A stretch of 14,362 bases of DNA from the NCBI GenBank assembly GCA_017889845.1, contig JAGGAJ010000028.1, forward strand, positions 1-14,362, in the 5' to 3' direction. Shown here piece by piece: positions 6,445 through 13,722 of this stretch. The position numbers and the translations under genes are program-made. The notes beneath the pieces were generated by a model that saw only the letters and a program-made list of their open reading frames with translations, searched no databases and was not told the DNA's origin. The stretch comes from Deltaproteobacteria bacterium. GTDB taxonomy: Bacteria; Desulfobacterota; Deferrimicrobia; Deferrimicrobiales; Deferrimicrobiaceae. Position 1 is the first letter of the stretch, and each line of letters opens with the position of its first letter.

Positions 6445-8307
6445 ATGAAGGTCTCCCGCATACTGGTTCTCCAGGAGGACGCCGCCGAAGGCCGCGAACT
6501 CCGCCTCAACGTACTGGACCACGCCGTCGAGTTCGAGTTCCGCCCCCCCGATCTGGTCACGTCCCGCAAGATCGACGCGAGGGCGTTCGCCGCCGTTGCC
6601 GCCCCCATCGACTGTGCCGGCCCCGGCCTCCTCGACACCCTGGGGGGTTCCGGATCGAACGGCGCCCCGGTTTTCCTGTACCGCGGGGAGCCGCCCCTTC
6701 ACGAGGTGGCCCGCTGGGTAATCCTCGGCAAGCCGACCCCGGCGGGAGACGAGGGGACGGTGTCCGACCGGCTCCTGATCGAGAGCCTGGAATATTACTC
6801 GATGGCTTCCCTGTACCAGCAGTGCCTCCGGATGATGTCGTCGCAGGACGAGGAGAAGCTGGTGTCCCTGATCACCGACACCTTCACCGGCGAGCTCGGC
6901 GCGGAGAGCTGCGTCGTCTGGCTCTCCTCCCCGTCCGACCCGGATGAGATGATGATCGCCTCCGTCCGGGGGCTCATCGGCATCGACCGGGAGGGGTCCC
7001 GGTTCTATCTCTCCCAGTCGGAGGTGGCCGAGGCGGTCTGGAAGGGGGACCCCTTTGCAATCTCCACGTCCGTCAAGGGTGAGAAGGGGGCGATGCGCCC
7101 CGGCTCCATCCTGTACGTTCCGCTCATGCACCAGGAAAAACCGATCGGCATCGTGAAATTGGGGGACCGCCACGACCGAAAGGGGTACGGGGACCGGGAA
7201 CTCCACCTCGCGAAGATCATCGCCGACTACGCGGCGGCCGCCCTGAACACGGTGGACCGCCTGGGGCGGATGGAGAAGATCTCTCTCCGCGACCCCGAAA
7301 CCGGTGCCTATTCCGCGGCGTTCCACGAGGACTACTTCGAGAAGGAACGGTTCAAGGCGGGGCGCTTCCGCCGGCCCCTCTCCGTGATCTTCCTGATGGT
7401 GGAGAATCTGTCTTTCCTGATGGAGCAGACCCGCGAGACCGTCGTCGTCGGCGCGCTGTCGACGATGGTCGATGCGCTGCGCAAGGCGCTTCGCGACTCC
7501 GACCTCTTGTCGCGGCAGGAAGCCAACCGGTTCTGCATCGTTCTCCCGGAGACGGACGCCTTCGGCGCGATGCTGGCGGTCCGTCGCCTTCGCAAGGCAG
7601 CGAGGGAAAGGAGCCGCATCCAGTATCTCGGCGCGGAGTACTCTCTCCAGATCCTGTTCATGTCGGCCACGTACCCGCGGGACGGCCGGGACTTCCCGGA
7701 GCTGCTTCGGGTGGCGGAGGAGAAGTACGCCCGGCAGCAGAAGAGCCCCCTGCACCGGCAGCGCCTCGCCGCCCGATCCTTCTGGGACGCCTTCGAGATC
7801 CTCGTCGGGAAGGCAGAGTATTACGAGACCCTGCGCAGAGGGGAGGATGTTCCGTATTTCCTCCGGTTCCGCCGGGACCTCGGGCGGAACGGGCATTTCA
7901 GCCTCCCCCGCGAAACGTATCTCCGGATCGTGGAGTCCGTGGCGCAGGACATGGCGGCAACGCCCGGGGATCGCGGGATGGTCATCGTGGCGGGCCCCAC
8001 GCCCGAGATCTACAAGCAGATCTTTCTCTCCTTCGAGCCCTCCCGTTCCCCGCGGAGGAACATCTACATCGTGGGCCAGTCCGGAGCCACGCGCTTCGAC
8101 GCGAAGAACCTGCTCTACGTCTCCTCGGAGGACGAGATGCTGCGGGATCGCGAGGTCCTCCTGTACCTGAAGGAGAACGGGGCGTACGCCCTGTTCGGGG
8201 CGGACAGGGGAGGGGAGATCGAGGGATTCAACACCGCCGACGAGTGGCTCGTCGAGGCGATGATGGAGAAAATCCAGGAGATGTACCACCTCCAGGGGAA
8301 TTTCTGA
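6445..8307 (+). CDS. GAF domain protein with degenerate GGDEF domain and unassigned C-terminal domain
   Basis: This is a 620-aa cytoplasmic signalling protein with no signal peptide or membrane segment. Residues 1-105 look like an alpha/beta receiver-type fold without a recognisable phospho-acceptor. Residues ~135-272 form a GAF domain (ESCVVWLSS, SILYVPLMHQEKPIGIVKLGD, AKIIADYAAAALNTVDRL). Residues ~283-437 follow the GGDEF pattern: DPETGAYSAAF for the usual D-LTG-NRR-F, RRPLSVIF, and a downstream LPETD. The signature itself is replaced by Glu-Ala-Asn-Arg-Phe at 359-363, and the metal-binding DxD region reads MVEN, so it should not make c-di-GMP. Residues ~440-620 are an alpha/beta domain I do not recognise (MVIVAGPTPEIYKQI, NIYIVGQSGATRF). 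The gene starts 13 bp after the nuclease gene and lies 10 bp before a REC-PATAN gene, so the two probably act together. Confidence 0.82.
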   Translation: MKVSRILVLQEDAAEGRELRLNVLDHAVEFEFRPPDLVTSRKIDARAFAAVAAPIDCAGPGLLDTLGGSGSNGAPVFLYRGEPPLHEVARWVILGKPTPAGDEGTVSDRLLIESLEYYSMASLYQQCLRMMSSQDEEKLVSLITDTFTGELGAESCVVWLSSPSDPDEMMIASVRGLIGIDREGSRFYLSQSEVAEAVWKGDPFAISTSVKGEKGAMRPGSILYVPLMHQEKPIGIVKLGDRHDRKGYGDRELHLAKIIADYAAAALNTVDRLGRMEKISLRDPETGAYSAAFHEDYFEKERFKAGRFRRPLSVIFLMVENLSFLMEQTRETVVVGALSTMVDALRKALRDSDLLSRQEANRFCIVLPETDAFGAMLAVRRLRKAARERSRIQYLGAEYSLQILFMSATYPRDGRDFPELLRVAEEKYARQQKSPLHRQRLAARSFWDAFEILVGKAEYYETLRRGEDVPYFLRFRRDLGRNGHFSLPRETYLRIVESVAQDMAATPGDRGMVIVAGPTPEIYKQIFLSFEPSRSPRRNIYIVGQSGATRFDAKNLLYVSSEDEMLRDREVLLYLKENGAYALFGADRGGEIEGFNTADEWLVEAMMEKIQEMYHLQGNF

Positions 8308-8317
8308 TGGGTGTCCG

Positions 8318-9874
8318 GTGAACGCGACGAACGCGGCGAAACGGGTTCTGATCGCCGATCCCTCCGACAAGTCCCGGCACGCCCTCGCGCTCTACCTCCG
8401 GGAGAAGGGGATGGAGGTCATCGAGGCCTCCGACGGGAGCAAGGCCCTGTCGGAGACGCTTCTGCGCAAGCCGGACATCATTCTCCTCGATCTCTCCGTG
8501 CCGATCCTCGGGCCGGACCGGCTGGTGCAGATCCTGCGCTCGAACCCGAACACGAAGTCCCTTCCGTTCTTCTTTCTCAGCGACCAGGAGCGTAGTGTCC
8601 CGGGATTCCGTCCCGGGACGGACGGGTTCATCCGCAAGCCGTACCACGAGGACGAGGTGCTCCTGAGGATCCAGCGCGCCCTCTTCCAGGACCCCCTTTC
8701 CGAGGCGCTCTCGGGGGACTCCGAGATCAGCGGGAACCTGAACCAGATCTTCATCCCCGATTTGTGGCAGATGCTGTCGATGAACCGGAAAAGCGGGATC
8801 CTCCAGGTGGAGGGGGTCGGCATCAGCGGTTCCATCTACATCGAACGGGGAGAGATCGTCTCCGCCGCCACCCAGAACATCGTGGGGGAGAAGGCCCTCT
8901 TCCGGATGATTCCGCTGAGAGAGGGGAAGTTCCGCTTCCTCCCGGGCAAGGTCGGGGTCCGGCGGTCCATCTATACATCGAGCCAGCACGCCATCCTGGA
9001 GGGGCTGCGGCATTTCGACGAGATTCGGAAGCTTGGGAGCGAGCTCCCCGCACCCGGGGAAACCGTGATGGTGGTGAGGGACGGCCGGGAAGTCGCCTCC
9101 GCGGGCGGCGCGTTGCGGGAAGTTCTACTCCTCTCGGAGTTCTGCTCCCGCGTGGAGGACATCGTCAACAACTGCAACTTCCCGGACCTCGCGGTCCTCG
9201 AGGCGCTCCTGACCCTCAAGAACCGCGGGATCCTGCGGATCGGGGACTTCGACGCGCGGCCGTCCAAGAGCGATTTCCTGCCCGCCGACGACATGGCGCG
9301 GCTCAAGTCCCGTCTCGAGGACCGGGGTTCCCCCGTAACCGCGGGGGTCGGCCGGATCGTGTTTTTCCTGCCGGATCCCGCCCTGCTCGAAGGGCTGGTG
9401 ATGGCTCTCGGAAAATATCGCGACTTCGAGGTGGACAGCGTGTTCTTCTCCCTCCGGCGCAAGGAGGGGGTTCCGCTGGGGACCTTCGGCCGCCTGCGCG
9501 TCGGGGAGAGCAGCTCCGTCCTGCTGTACGCCTTCCCGTACCTTCGATCCGTGTCGCCCCTGTGGTACAGCCTCGCGCCCGCCCCGCTGGGAATCGTCGT
9601 CTTCCTCAAGGCCGAGATGACGGGGGCCCTCGAGAACCTGATGGCCGTGTCCGACTACACCCGGGGCGCGTCGGCGCGGGTCGTCCTCGCCGTCATGGGG
9701 AAGGCCTTCACGGAGTTCGGGCTCGGGGAGAACACGTTCCGGCTGTTCCGCAACCGCGTGGAGCGGCTCGGCTGCACCATGAAGGTCCGCGAGATGGAGC
9801 AGGTGACGGCGGAGGAGATCCGGGACTCCCTTTCCGCGGTCATACGACAGCATCTCGAGGGAGAAACCGCGTGA
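8318..9874 (+). CDS. Response regulator: REC - PATAN (DUF4388) - C-terminal Ras-like domain without P-loop
   Basis: This 518-aa protein begins at a GTG (8318); no in-frame ATG precedes the receiver domain. The REC domain (about 8-125) has acidic residues Asp14 and Asp17, phospho-acceptor Asp58 (IILLDLSVP), Ser88 and Lys107 (IRKPY), so it is likely functional. Residues ~135-235 form a PATAN/DUF4388 domain (ISGNLNQIFIPDLWQML, SGILQVEG, GSIYIERGEIVSA). A helical, winged-helix-like part follows (about 250-310, LEALLTLKNRGIL). The C-terminal ~170 residues (VGRIVFFLPDP onward) have the strand/helix rhythm of small GTPases, as in other PATAN-GTPase proteins. However, the P-loop position reads LPDPALLEGLV without GK[ST], so GTP hydrolysis is unlikely. 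Its histidine kinase partner is not in the window. Output may be protein-protein interaction. Confidence 0.82.
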   Translation: MNATNAAKRVLIADPSDKSRHALALYLREKGMEVIEASDGSKALSETLLRKPDIILLDLSVPILGPDRLVQILRSNPNTKSLPFFFLSDQERSVPGFRPGTDGFIRKPYHEDEVLLRIQRALFQDPLSEALSGDSEISGNLNQIFIPDLWQMLSMNRKSGILQVEGVGISGSIYIERGEIVSAATQNIVGEKALFRMIPLREGKFRFLPGKVGVRRSIYTSSQHAILEGLRHFDEIRKLGSELPAPGETVMVVRDGREVASAGGALREVLLLSEFCSRVEDIVNNCNFPDLAVLEALLTLKNRGILRIGDFDARPSKSDFLPADDMARLKSRLEDRGSPVTAGVGRIVFFLPDPALLEGLVMALGKYRDFEVDSVFFSLRRKEGVPLGTFGRLRVGESSSVLLYAFPYLRSVSPLWYSLAPAPLGIVVFLKAEMTGALENLMAVSDYTRGASARVVLAVMGKAFTEFGLGENTFRLFRNRVERLGCTMKVREMEQVTAEEIRDSLSAVIRQHLEGETA

Positions 9875-9938
9875 GATGATGTACAATACCGGCGCGCACG
9901 CTAGCGGCAGATCAAACCACCAAGGAGCCTGACCTCGC

Positions 9939-10637
9939 ATGGCAGAGAAGATCCGGTACACCCGCCGGGACCTCAAGGGGCCCGACGAATTCATCTCGAC
10001 CTTCGGGCGCGCGGTCGCCTGGGCGAAGGAGAACCGTCTCCGGGTCGGCTCCGCGGCGCTGGCCGTCGTCGCCCTGGCCGGCATCGCACTCGGCGGCCGG
10101 GCGTACCTCCAGTGGCAGGAGGACAAGTCCAGCAGGGAGCTCTGGCCCCAACTGAACCGCGCACGCGAACTCCTGCAGACGCCGGCCGAGGCGGACCCGG
10201 AGAAGCTCGCGGCGCTGGAGCAGTTCCTGTTGTCCCATGTCGGCATGCACCCGAAGACCCGCGCCACGGTGTATGCCCGGTATTACCTGGGGAGCATCGC
10301 ATTCCTGCGCGGGGAGTACGACCGGAGCGCGGCGCAGTTCCGCGACGGGATCGCCACGGGAAAGGCCGCCGGGATCATGGAATATCTCCTGCGGGACGGG
10401 ATCGGGAGGGCGCTGGAGGGAAAGGGGGATTTTCCCGCCGCCGCGTCGGCCTACCGGGAGGCCGCCGGGTTCGCGCAGTCCGAGATGAAGGCCCAGTCCT
10501 TCCTCGCGGAGGCGCGGTGCCTGGCCCTTGCCGGGAAGAGGTCCGAGGCGGTCGCGTTGTACCGGCAGATCCTCAAGGACCACCCCGAAACGAAGTCGCG
10601 GAACCTGATCGATATCCAATTGGCGCAGATGGAATAG
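9939..10637 (+). CDS. Membrane-anchored tetratricopeptide repeat protein (YfgM/BamB-associated-like topology)
   Basis: This 232-aa protein has a basic cytoplasmic N-terminus and one membrane segment at about residues 36-56 (VGSAALAVVALAGIALGGRA). The rest, placed outside the inner membrane, is helical with TPR-like pairs (ARYYLGSIAFLRGEYDRSAAQF, GRALEGKGDFPAAASAYREAA, EARCLALAGKRSEAVALYRQIL). This topology matches the YfgM family of envelope TPR proteins that work near the SecYEG translocon, but BamB, the usual neighbour, is absent. The start at 9939 has AAGGAG at 9922-9927. A TACAAT at 9882-9887 could be a -10, but no -35 accompanies it. The gene lies 64 bp after the PATAN regulator and 29 bp before the GH57 gene. 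The specific role is unknown. Confidence 0.75.
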   Translation: MAEKIRYTRRDLKGPDEFISTFGRAVAWAKENRLRVGSAALAVVALAGIALGGRAYLQWQEDKSSRELWPQLNRARELLQTPAEADPEKLAALEQFLLSHVGMHPKTRATVYARYYLGSIAFLRGEYDRSAAQFRDGIATGKAAGIMEYLLRDGIGRALEGKGDFPAAASAYREAAGFAQSEMKAQSFLAEARCLALAGKRSEAVALYRQILKDHPETKSRNLIDIQLAQME

Positions 10638-10666
10638 ACGTCATTGGCGGGTCGGGGTAGGTACCG

Positions 10667-12922
10667 ATGAAGCTCCGGGTATGTTTCCTCTGGCACATGC
10701 ACCAGCCGTACTACAAGGATCCGGAAACGGGGACGTACATCCTCCCCTGGGTCCGGCTCCACGCGATCAAGGATTACGTCGCCCTCCCGAGGATCTTCCG
10801 GGATTTCCCCGGCGTCCATCACACCTTCAATCTCGTTCCCTCGCTCCTTGTCCAGGTGCGGGACTACGTCGAGAACGGGGCCGAGGACATATTCCTGACC
10901 GTATCCAGGAAGAGCGCCCTGGACCTCAACAGGGACGAGGAGGAGTTCCTCCTGCGGAACTTCTTTTCCGCCTTCGCCCCCACGATGATCCTTCCCCAGC
11001 CCCGGTTCGCCGAACTGTTCCAGGGGCGCGAGGCGGCGCTCCGGGCCGTGGGGCGGAACGGCGCGGGGGGATACGGCGCCTCCGAATACACGGACCTCGT
11101 CACCCTGTTCAACCTGGCCTGGTTCCATCCCATGCACCGGGCAGTGGACCCGGGCCTGTCCCGGCTGTGGAGGAAGGGGAGCGGTTATACGGAACGGGAG
11201 AAGCAGTACGTGCTGGACCGGCAGATCGGCGTCATGGGGGAGATGTTCGAGGAGTACCGAAGGCTGGTGACGGAAAACGGCGGAGAACTGTCCTCGTCCC
11301 CCATGTACCACCCCATCCTTCCGTTGCTGGTCGACAACCGCTCGGCGCTGGATGCGTTTCCCGGCGCAACCCTTCCACGGCTTCCCTTTGCCTTCCCACG
11401 CGATGCGGAGCGTCAGCTTGCGGACGGCAGGGAGGTGTTCCGCGAGCTGTTCGGTTTCTACCCGAGGGGGCTCTGGCCGTCCGAGGGATCGATCAGCCCC
11501 GCAGCCCTCGAACTGGCGGCCCGCGCCGGGTTCGAATGGACGGCCACCGACGAGATCCTCCTCGCCAAAGCGTTCGGAAAGGCGATTTCGAGGGATGGGG
11601 ACGGGGTACCTGCCGAACCGAGGTGGTTCTACCGCCCGTATGCGGCGAACACCGCCGGCGGTTCCATACCCATATTCTTCCGTGACCACCGGCTGTCCGA
11701 TCTGATCGGGTTCGAATATTCCCGCTGGGACGCACATGATGCCGTAAATAATTTCATTCATAATATCAATAATATATTTAAAGGATTATCACGCGACAGA
11801 TCATCTTTCGGGCATGGCGATCCGATCATACCGGTCATTCTGGACGGAGAGAACGCCTGGGAATATTTCCACGATTCCGGAGAGCTTTTCCTGCGGCTTC
11901 TGATGAAGAAATTCGAAACGTTGAAGCCGAATATCGAATGCGTAACGTTATCGTCGGCGCTGGCGCAGGCGGGTCCCATCCGCGAACTTCCATCCATCCC
12001 GACGGGTTCCTGGATAGACGGCACTTTCCACATCTGGATCGGTCATCCGGAAGACCACGCAGCCTGGGACATGCTGTCCCGGGCGAGAACTCTCTGGCAA
12101 CGGCGCGCCGATCCGTACCAGGGGCAAGAAAAGGAGTTCCCTACGGAACTGCGGAAAGCGGAGGAATTCCTGCACGTGGCGGAAGGGTCGGACTGGTGCT
12201 GGTGGTACGGGGACGATCATTTCACGCACCATGGCCCGGAATTCGACCGCCTGTTCCGGCACAATGTGAAGGCCGCATATGCAGCCATGGGATTGAATCC
12301 CCCGGATTCGCTCGACATCCCCATCATCCGGCCGGAAAGGGTGCAGACGGGAAAGAATTTCATACCATCCCCCCGCTCCTACATACAGCCGAAAATAGAC
12401 GGCCTCGTCACTTCCTATTTTGAATGGAGTTCCGCGACAAGGTACAATCCCAACCCGGAATTCGGCTCGATGCACCGTGCCGGTCACATGCTATTATACT
12501 GTTTTTATTATGGTTTTAACGAATGGGAATTGTTTTTCCGTTTCGATCTGGACCCGGTAGCTATGGAAAACTCACAAGCCATCGAACTGGAAATTCTGTT
12601 CCCCCTGAAGAACAAGATGCTGCATGCCTCACTGGATATGAAACGGATGGAATCGAACGCGATTTTCCGCGAGATCAGCGATGCGAACGTGGAATATGGC
12701 GAATTGCGGGGGCAGCCCGACCTGGGGATCCTCGTGTCGTTCAAAAAGGTGCTGGAAATTTCGATCCCGTTTACAGCGCTTGCATGCGGCATGGACGACC
12801 GGCTGGATTTCTTCCTGACGATCCAGCCGAACGGGCACATCGGGGAGAGATGGCCGCTGTACGGGACCTTCTCTGCGGAACTTCCGGGAACGGACTACAT
12901 TCAACGCATGTGGGAAGCCTGA
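10667..12922 (+). CDS. Glycoside hydrolase family 57 protein (COG1449, alpha-amylase/alpha-mannosidase type)
   Basis: This 751-aa cytoplasmic enzyme (no signal peptide) starts directly with the GH57 first conserved region: WHMHQPYY, His10 and His12. The nucleophile region is GLWPSEGSIS with Glu273, and the general-acid region is PVILDGENAWEYF with Asp393, so the catalytic pair appears intact. Members act on alpha-glucans such as glycogen or maltodextrin by a retaining mechanism; exact activity (amylase, branching, transferase) cannot be read from motifs alone. The last ~180 residues form a beta-rich C-terminal domain (FFRFDLDPVAM, FFLTIQPNGHIGERWPLYG). The gene follows the TPR gene by 29 bp. 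Codons 360-375 form a very AT-rich islet, and codon use after it is less GC-biased than before. Its 3' end overlaps a convergent gene by 22 bp. Confidence 0.9.
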   Translation: MKLRVCFLWHMHQPYYKDPETGTYILPWVRLHAIKDYVALPRIFRDFPGVHHTFNLVPSLLVQVRDYVENGAEDIFLTVSRKSALDLNRDEEEFLLRNFFSAFAPTMILPQPRFAELFQGREAALRAVGRNGAGGYGASEYTDLVTLFNLAWFHPMHRAVDPGLSRLWRKGSGYTEREKQYVLDRQIGVMGEMFEEYRRLVTENGGELSSSPMYHPILPLLVDNRSALDAFPGATLPRLPFAFPRDAERQLADGREVFRELFGFYPRGLWPSEGSISPAALELAARAGFEWTATDEILLAKAFGKAISRDGDGVPAEPRWFYRPYAANTAGGSIPIFFRDHRLSDLIGFEYSRWDAHDAVNNFIHNINNIFKGLSRDRSSFGHGDPIIPVILDGENAWEYFHDSGELFLRLLMKKFETLKPNIECVTLSSALAQAGPIRELPSIPTGSWIDGTFHIWIGHPEDHAAWDMLSRARTLWQRRADPYQGQEKEFPTELRKAEEFLHVAEGSDWCWWYGDDHFTHHGPEFDRLFRHNVKAAYAAMGLNPPDSLDIPIIRPERVQTGKNFIPSPRSYIQPKIDGLVTSYFEWSSATRYNPNPEFGSMHRAGHMLLYCFYYGFNEWELFFRFDLDPVAMENSQAIELEILFPLKNKMLHASLDMKRMESNAIFREISDANVEYGELRGQPDLGILVSFKKVLEISIPFTALACGMDDRLDFFLTIQPNGHIGERWPLYGTFSAELPGTDYIQRMWEA
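11744..11790. other. AT-rich islet inside the GH57 coding region
   Basis: Only 7 of these 47 bases are G or C, in a gene that is otherwise GC-rich on the 5' side. The stretch keeps the reading frame and encodes an Asn/Ile-rich helix (VNNFIHNINNIFKGLS). It lies about 18 codons before the catalytic LDGEN motif. Downstream sequence to the end of the window stays less GC-rich. It could mark a recombination joint or simply amino-acid-driven composition. Confidence 0.75.
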
Positions 12923-13302
12923 CCGATCCAGTCCATTGCCTCTTGAATGTTTCGAAATACACCAACTTTTTTGGTGCTCAGCGGATTTACGTTTCTAAAT
13001 GCTTCGTACAACTGCCCAATGCCATATGCGAAGGTGTCTGAAGCAACGATAGCGAACTTCGTCGCGATGGTTCTGTCATCCATGTCTGCAGATAGCTTGG
13101 CTAATTCACTTATTCTTTCGTATGTAGGCGACAAAATCTCCTCGACTTTACTCATATCCACCAACTCATTGAATCCTCTGACTTCAGGAAGTGACCATAC
13201 ATTGCGCTGATAGTTGAAAAAATCCTCCGCCGTCAGTTTTCCGCTTGCGCTAGCTAATACAAGCCGGCGACCGTGATCAATATGATATTCGATAGGCATC
13301 AT
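12901..13302 (-). CDS. STAS/SEC14-like (SpoIIAA-like) single-domain protein
   Basis: This 133-aa protein is cytoplasmic and one domain long. It has the alternating strand/helix pattern of the STAS/SEC14 superfamily: an opening strand with an acidic turn (IEYHIDHGRRLVLASASG), LTAEDFFNYQ, a central GFNELVDMSKVE, then TKFAIVASDTFAYGIGQLYEAF and STKKVGVFRNIQEAMDWI. Such small proteins are common in Deltaproteobacteria; their ligand or partner is generally unknown. Two ATGs are adjacent (13302 and 13299). GGAGA at 13306-13310 is better spaced for the second, which would remove one Met. The gene starts within the stop codon of an 18-codon ORF (ATGA overlap) under its own promoter. Its 3' end overlaps the GH57 gene convergently. 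Base composition is clearly lower in GC than in the left part of the window. Confidence 0.8.
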   Translation of the reverse strand: MMPIEYHIDHGRRLVLASASGKLTAEDFFNYQRNVWSLPEVRGFNELVDMSKVEEILSPTYERISELAKLSADMDDRTIATKFAIVASDTFAYGIGQLYEAFRNVNPLSTKKVGVFRNIQEAMDWIGQASHMR

Positions 13303-13355
13303 TCATCTCCGGCTTGTTCAATGACTCGTAATAGATATTTTTCAGTCATCGACAT
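13299..13355 (-). CDS. Micro-ORF (18 aa) at the transcription start, coupled to the STAS gene
   Basis: On the minus strand an ATG begins seven bases after the -10 element of the TTGACA/TATCAT promoter, which is the expected transcription start. It reads MSMTEKYLLRVIEQAGDE and ends with a TGA that overlaps the first STAS ATG (ATGA). There is no room for a ribosome-binding site before it, so translation would be leaderless. The GGAGA that would serve the STAS gene lies inside its last codons. It may be a leader peptide or a coupling device, or the ATG may be accidental. No homologue is recognised, and the reading frame also stays open upstream through the promoter, so openness alone is weak evidence. 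Confidence 0.4.
   Translation of the reverse strand: MSMTEKYLLRVIEQAGDE
13306..13310 (-). promoter_or_regulatory. Ribosome-binding site of the STAS gene
   Basis: GGAGA on the minus strand lies 3 nt before the first ATG (13302) and 6 nt before the second (13299). The spacing favours the second Met as the true start. The site is inside the last codons of the upstream micro-ORF, so translation of that ORF could affect its accessibility. Confidence 0.55.
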
Positions 13356-13361
13356 GGCGCG

Positions 13362-13390
13362 ATGATAGGGGGTGGGACTGATACTGTCAA
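13362..13390 (-). promoter_or_regulatory. Consensus sigma70-type promoter of the micro-ORF/STAS transcript
   Basis: Read on the minus strand, TTGACA (13390-13385) is followed by a 17-bp spacer and TATCAT (13367-13362). The -35 is perfect, the -10 matches five of six, and the spacing is optimal. The base seven positions after the -10 is the A of an ATG (13355). A short inverted repeat, ATGACT/AGTCAT (13321-13326 and 13344-13349), lies just downstream within the transcribed leader. Confidence 0.75.
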
Positions 13391-13708
13391 GGGGGCGCAA
13401 GCAAATCCGATAAGGGCGTCCTTGACGGGGTGCCGATATTTTTTTCCACGCAAGGAACCTGATCGCTTCGCTGCAGAATCCTACAACAAAAGACAAGTCA
13501 ACCGTCAATCTCACGGGCACGCCTCAGAACCTGGGGGCTAATCGGAGAGGGAGTTCCATGGATTGGCGGGGATTTTTCCTCACCTCATTCCATTTGCCTA
13601 TCCTGCCTTTCCGAGCAGGCCTCTTCTCAACTTGGGGATTGGAGATAGCGAGGTCGCAGTTCGTTTCGGTGGCGGATTGTCAATTAGGAACGGGCGAAGC
13701 ATTAATCA
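13391..13708. other. Intergenic region between the divergent STAS and secreted-protein genes
   Basis: Apart from the STAS promoter at its left edge, this stretch holds no gene I can support with confidence. It contains an eight-to-nine-base T run at about 13439-13445 and a small hairpin, CCTGC/GCAGG, at 13602-13619. It also holds an in-frame upward extension of the secreted-protein frame from ATG 13558, preceded by GGAGAGGGAG. A possible promoter for the secreted gene is TTGTCA (13677-13682), 18 bp, ATTAAT (13701-13706). Its -10 is poor and the resulting leader would be very short. Confidence 0.5.
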
Positions 13709-13716
13709 GGGGGAGG
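13709..13716 (+). promoter_or_regulatory. Ribosome-binding site deciding the start of the secreted protein
   Basis: GGGGGAGG ends six bases before ATG 13723. This strong Shine-Dalgarno match, followed within ten codons by a signal peptide, is why 13723 is preferred over the in-frame ATG at 13558. Confidence 0.65.
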
Positions 13717-13722
13717 AACGTG

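Noticed and set aside
6445..8307. Active diguanylate cyclase
   Set aside because: The GGDEF signature is Glu-Ala-Asn-Arg-Phe and the metal-binding acidic positions are missing.
9882..9887. TACAAT as a -10 element before the TPR gene
   Set aside because: No acceptable -35 at 16-18 bp and no exact extended -10; kept only as a remark in the gene entry.
13419..13445. CGTC/GACG stem followed some bases later by a T run as a terminator
   Set aside because: The stem is four base pairs and about ten bases separate it from the T run, so it does not fit an intrinsic terminator.
13299..13520. 73-codon minus-strand frame ending at the STAS start
   Set aside because: Its first 55 codons lie upstream of and across a near-perfect promoter. 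Only the last 18 codons, starting at the predicted transcription start, are plausible and are reported separately.
13602..13619. CCTGC/GCAGG hairpin as a terminator
   Set aside because: Five-base-pair stem with an eight-base loop and no T tract; within chance expectation.
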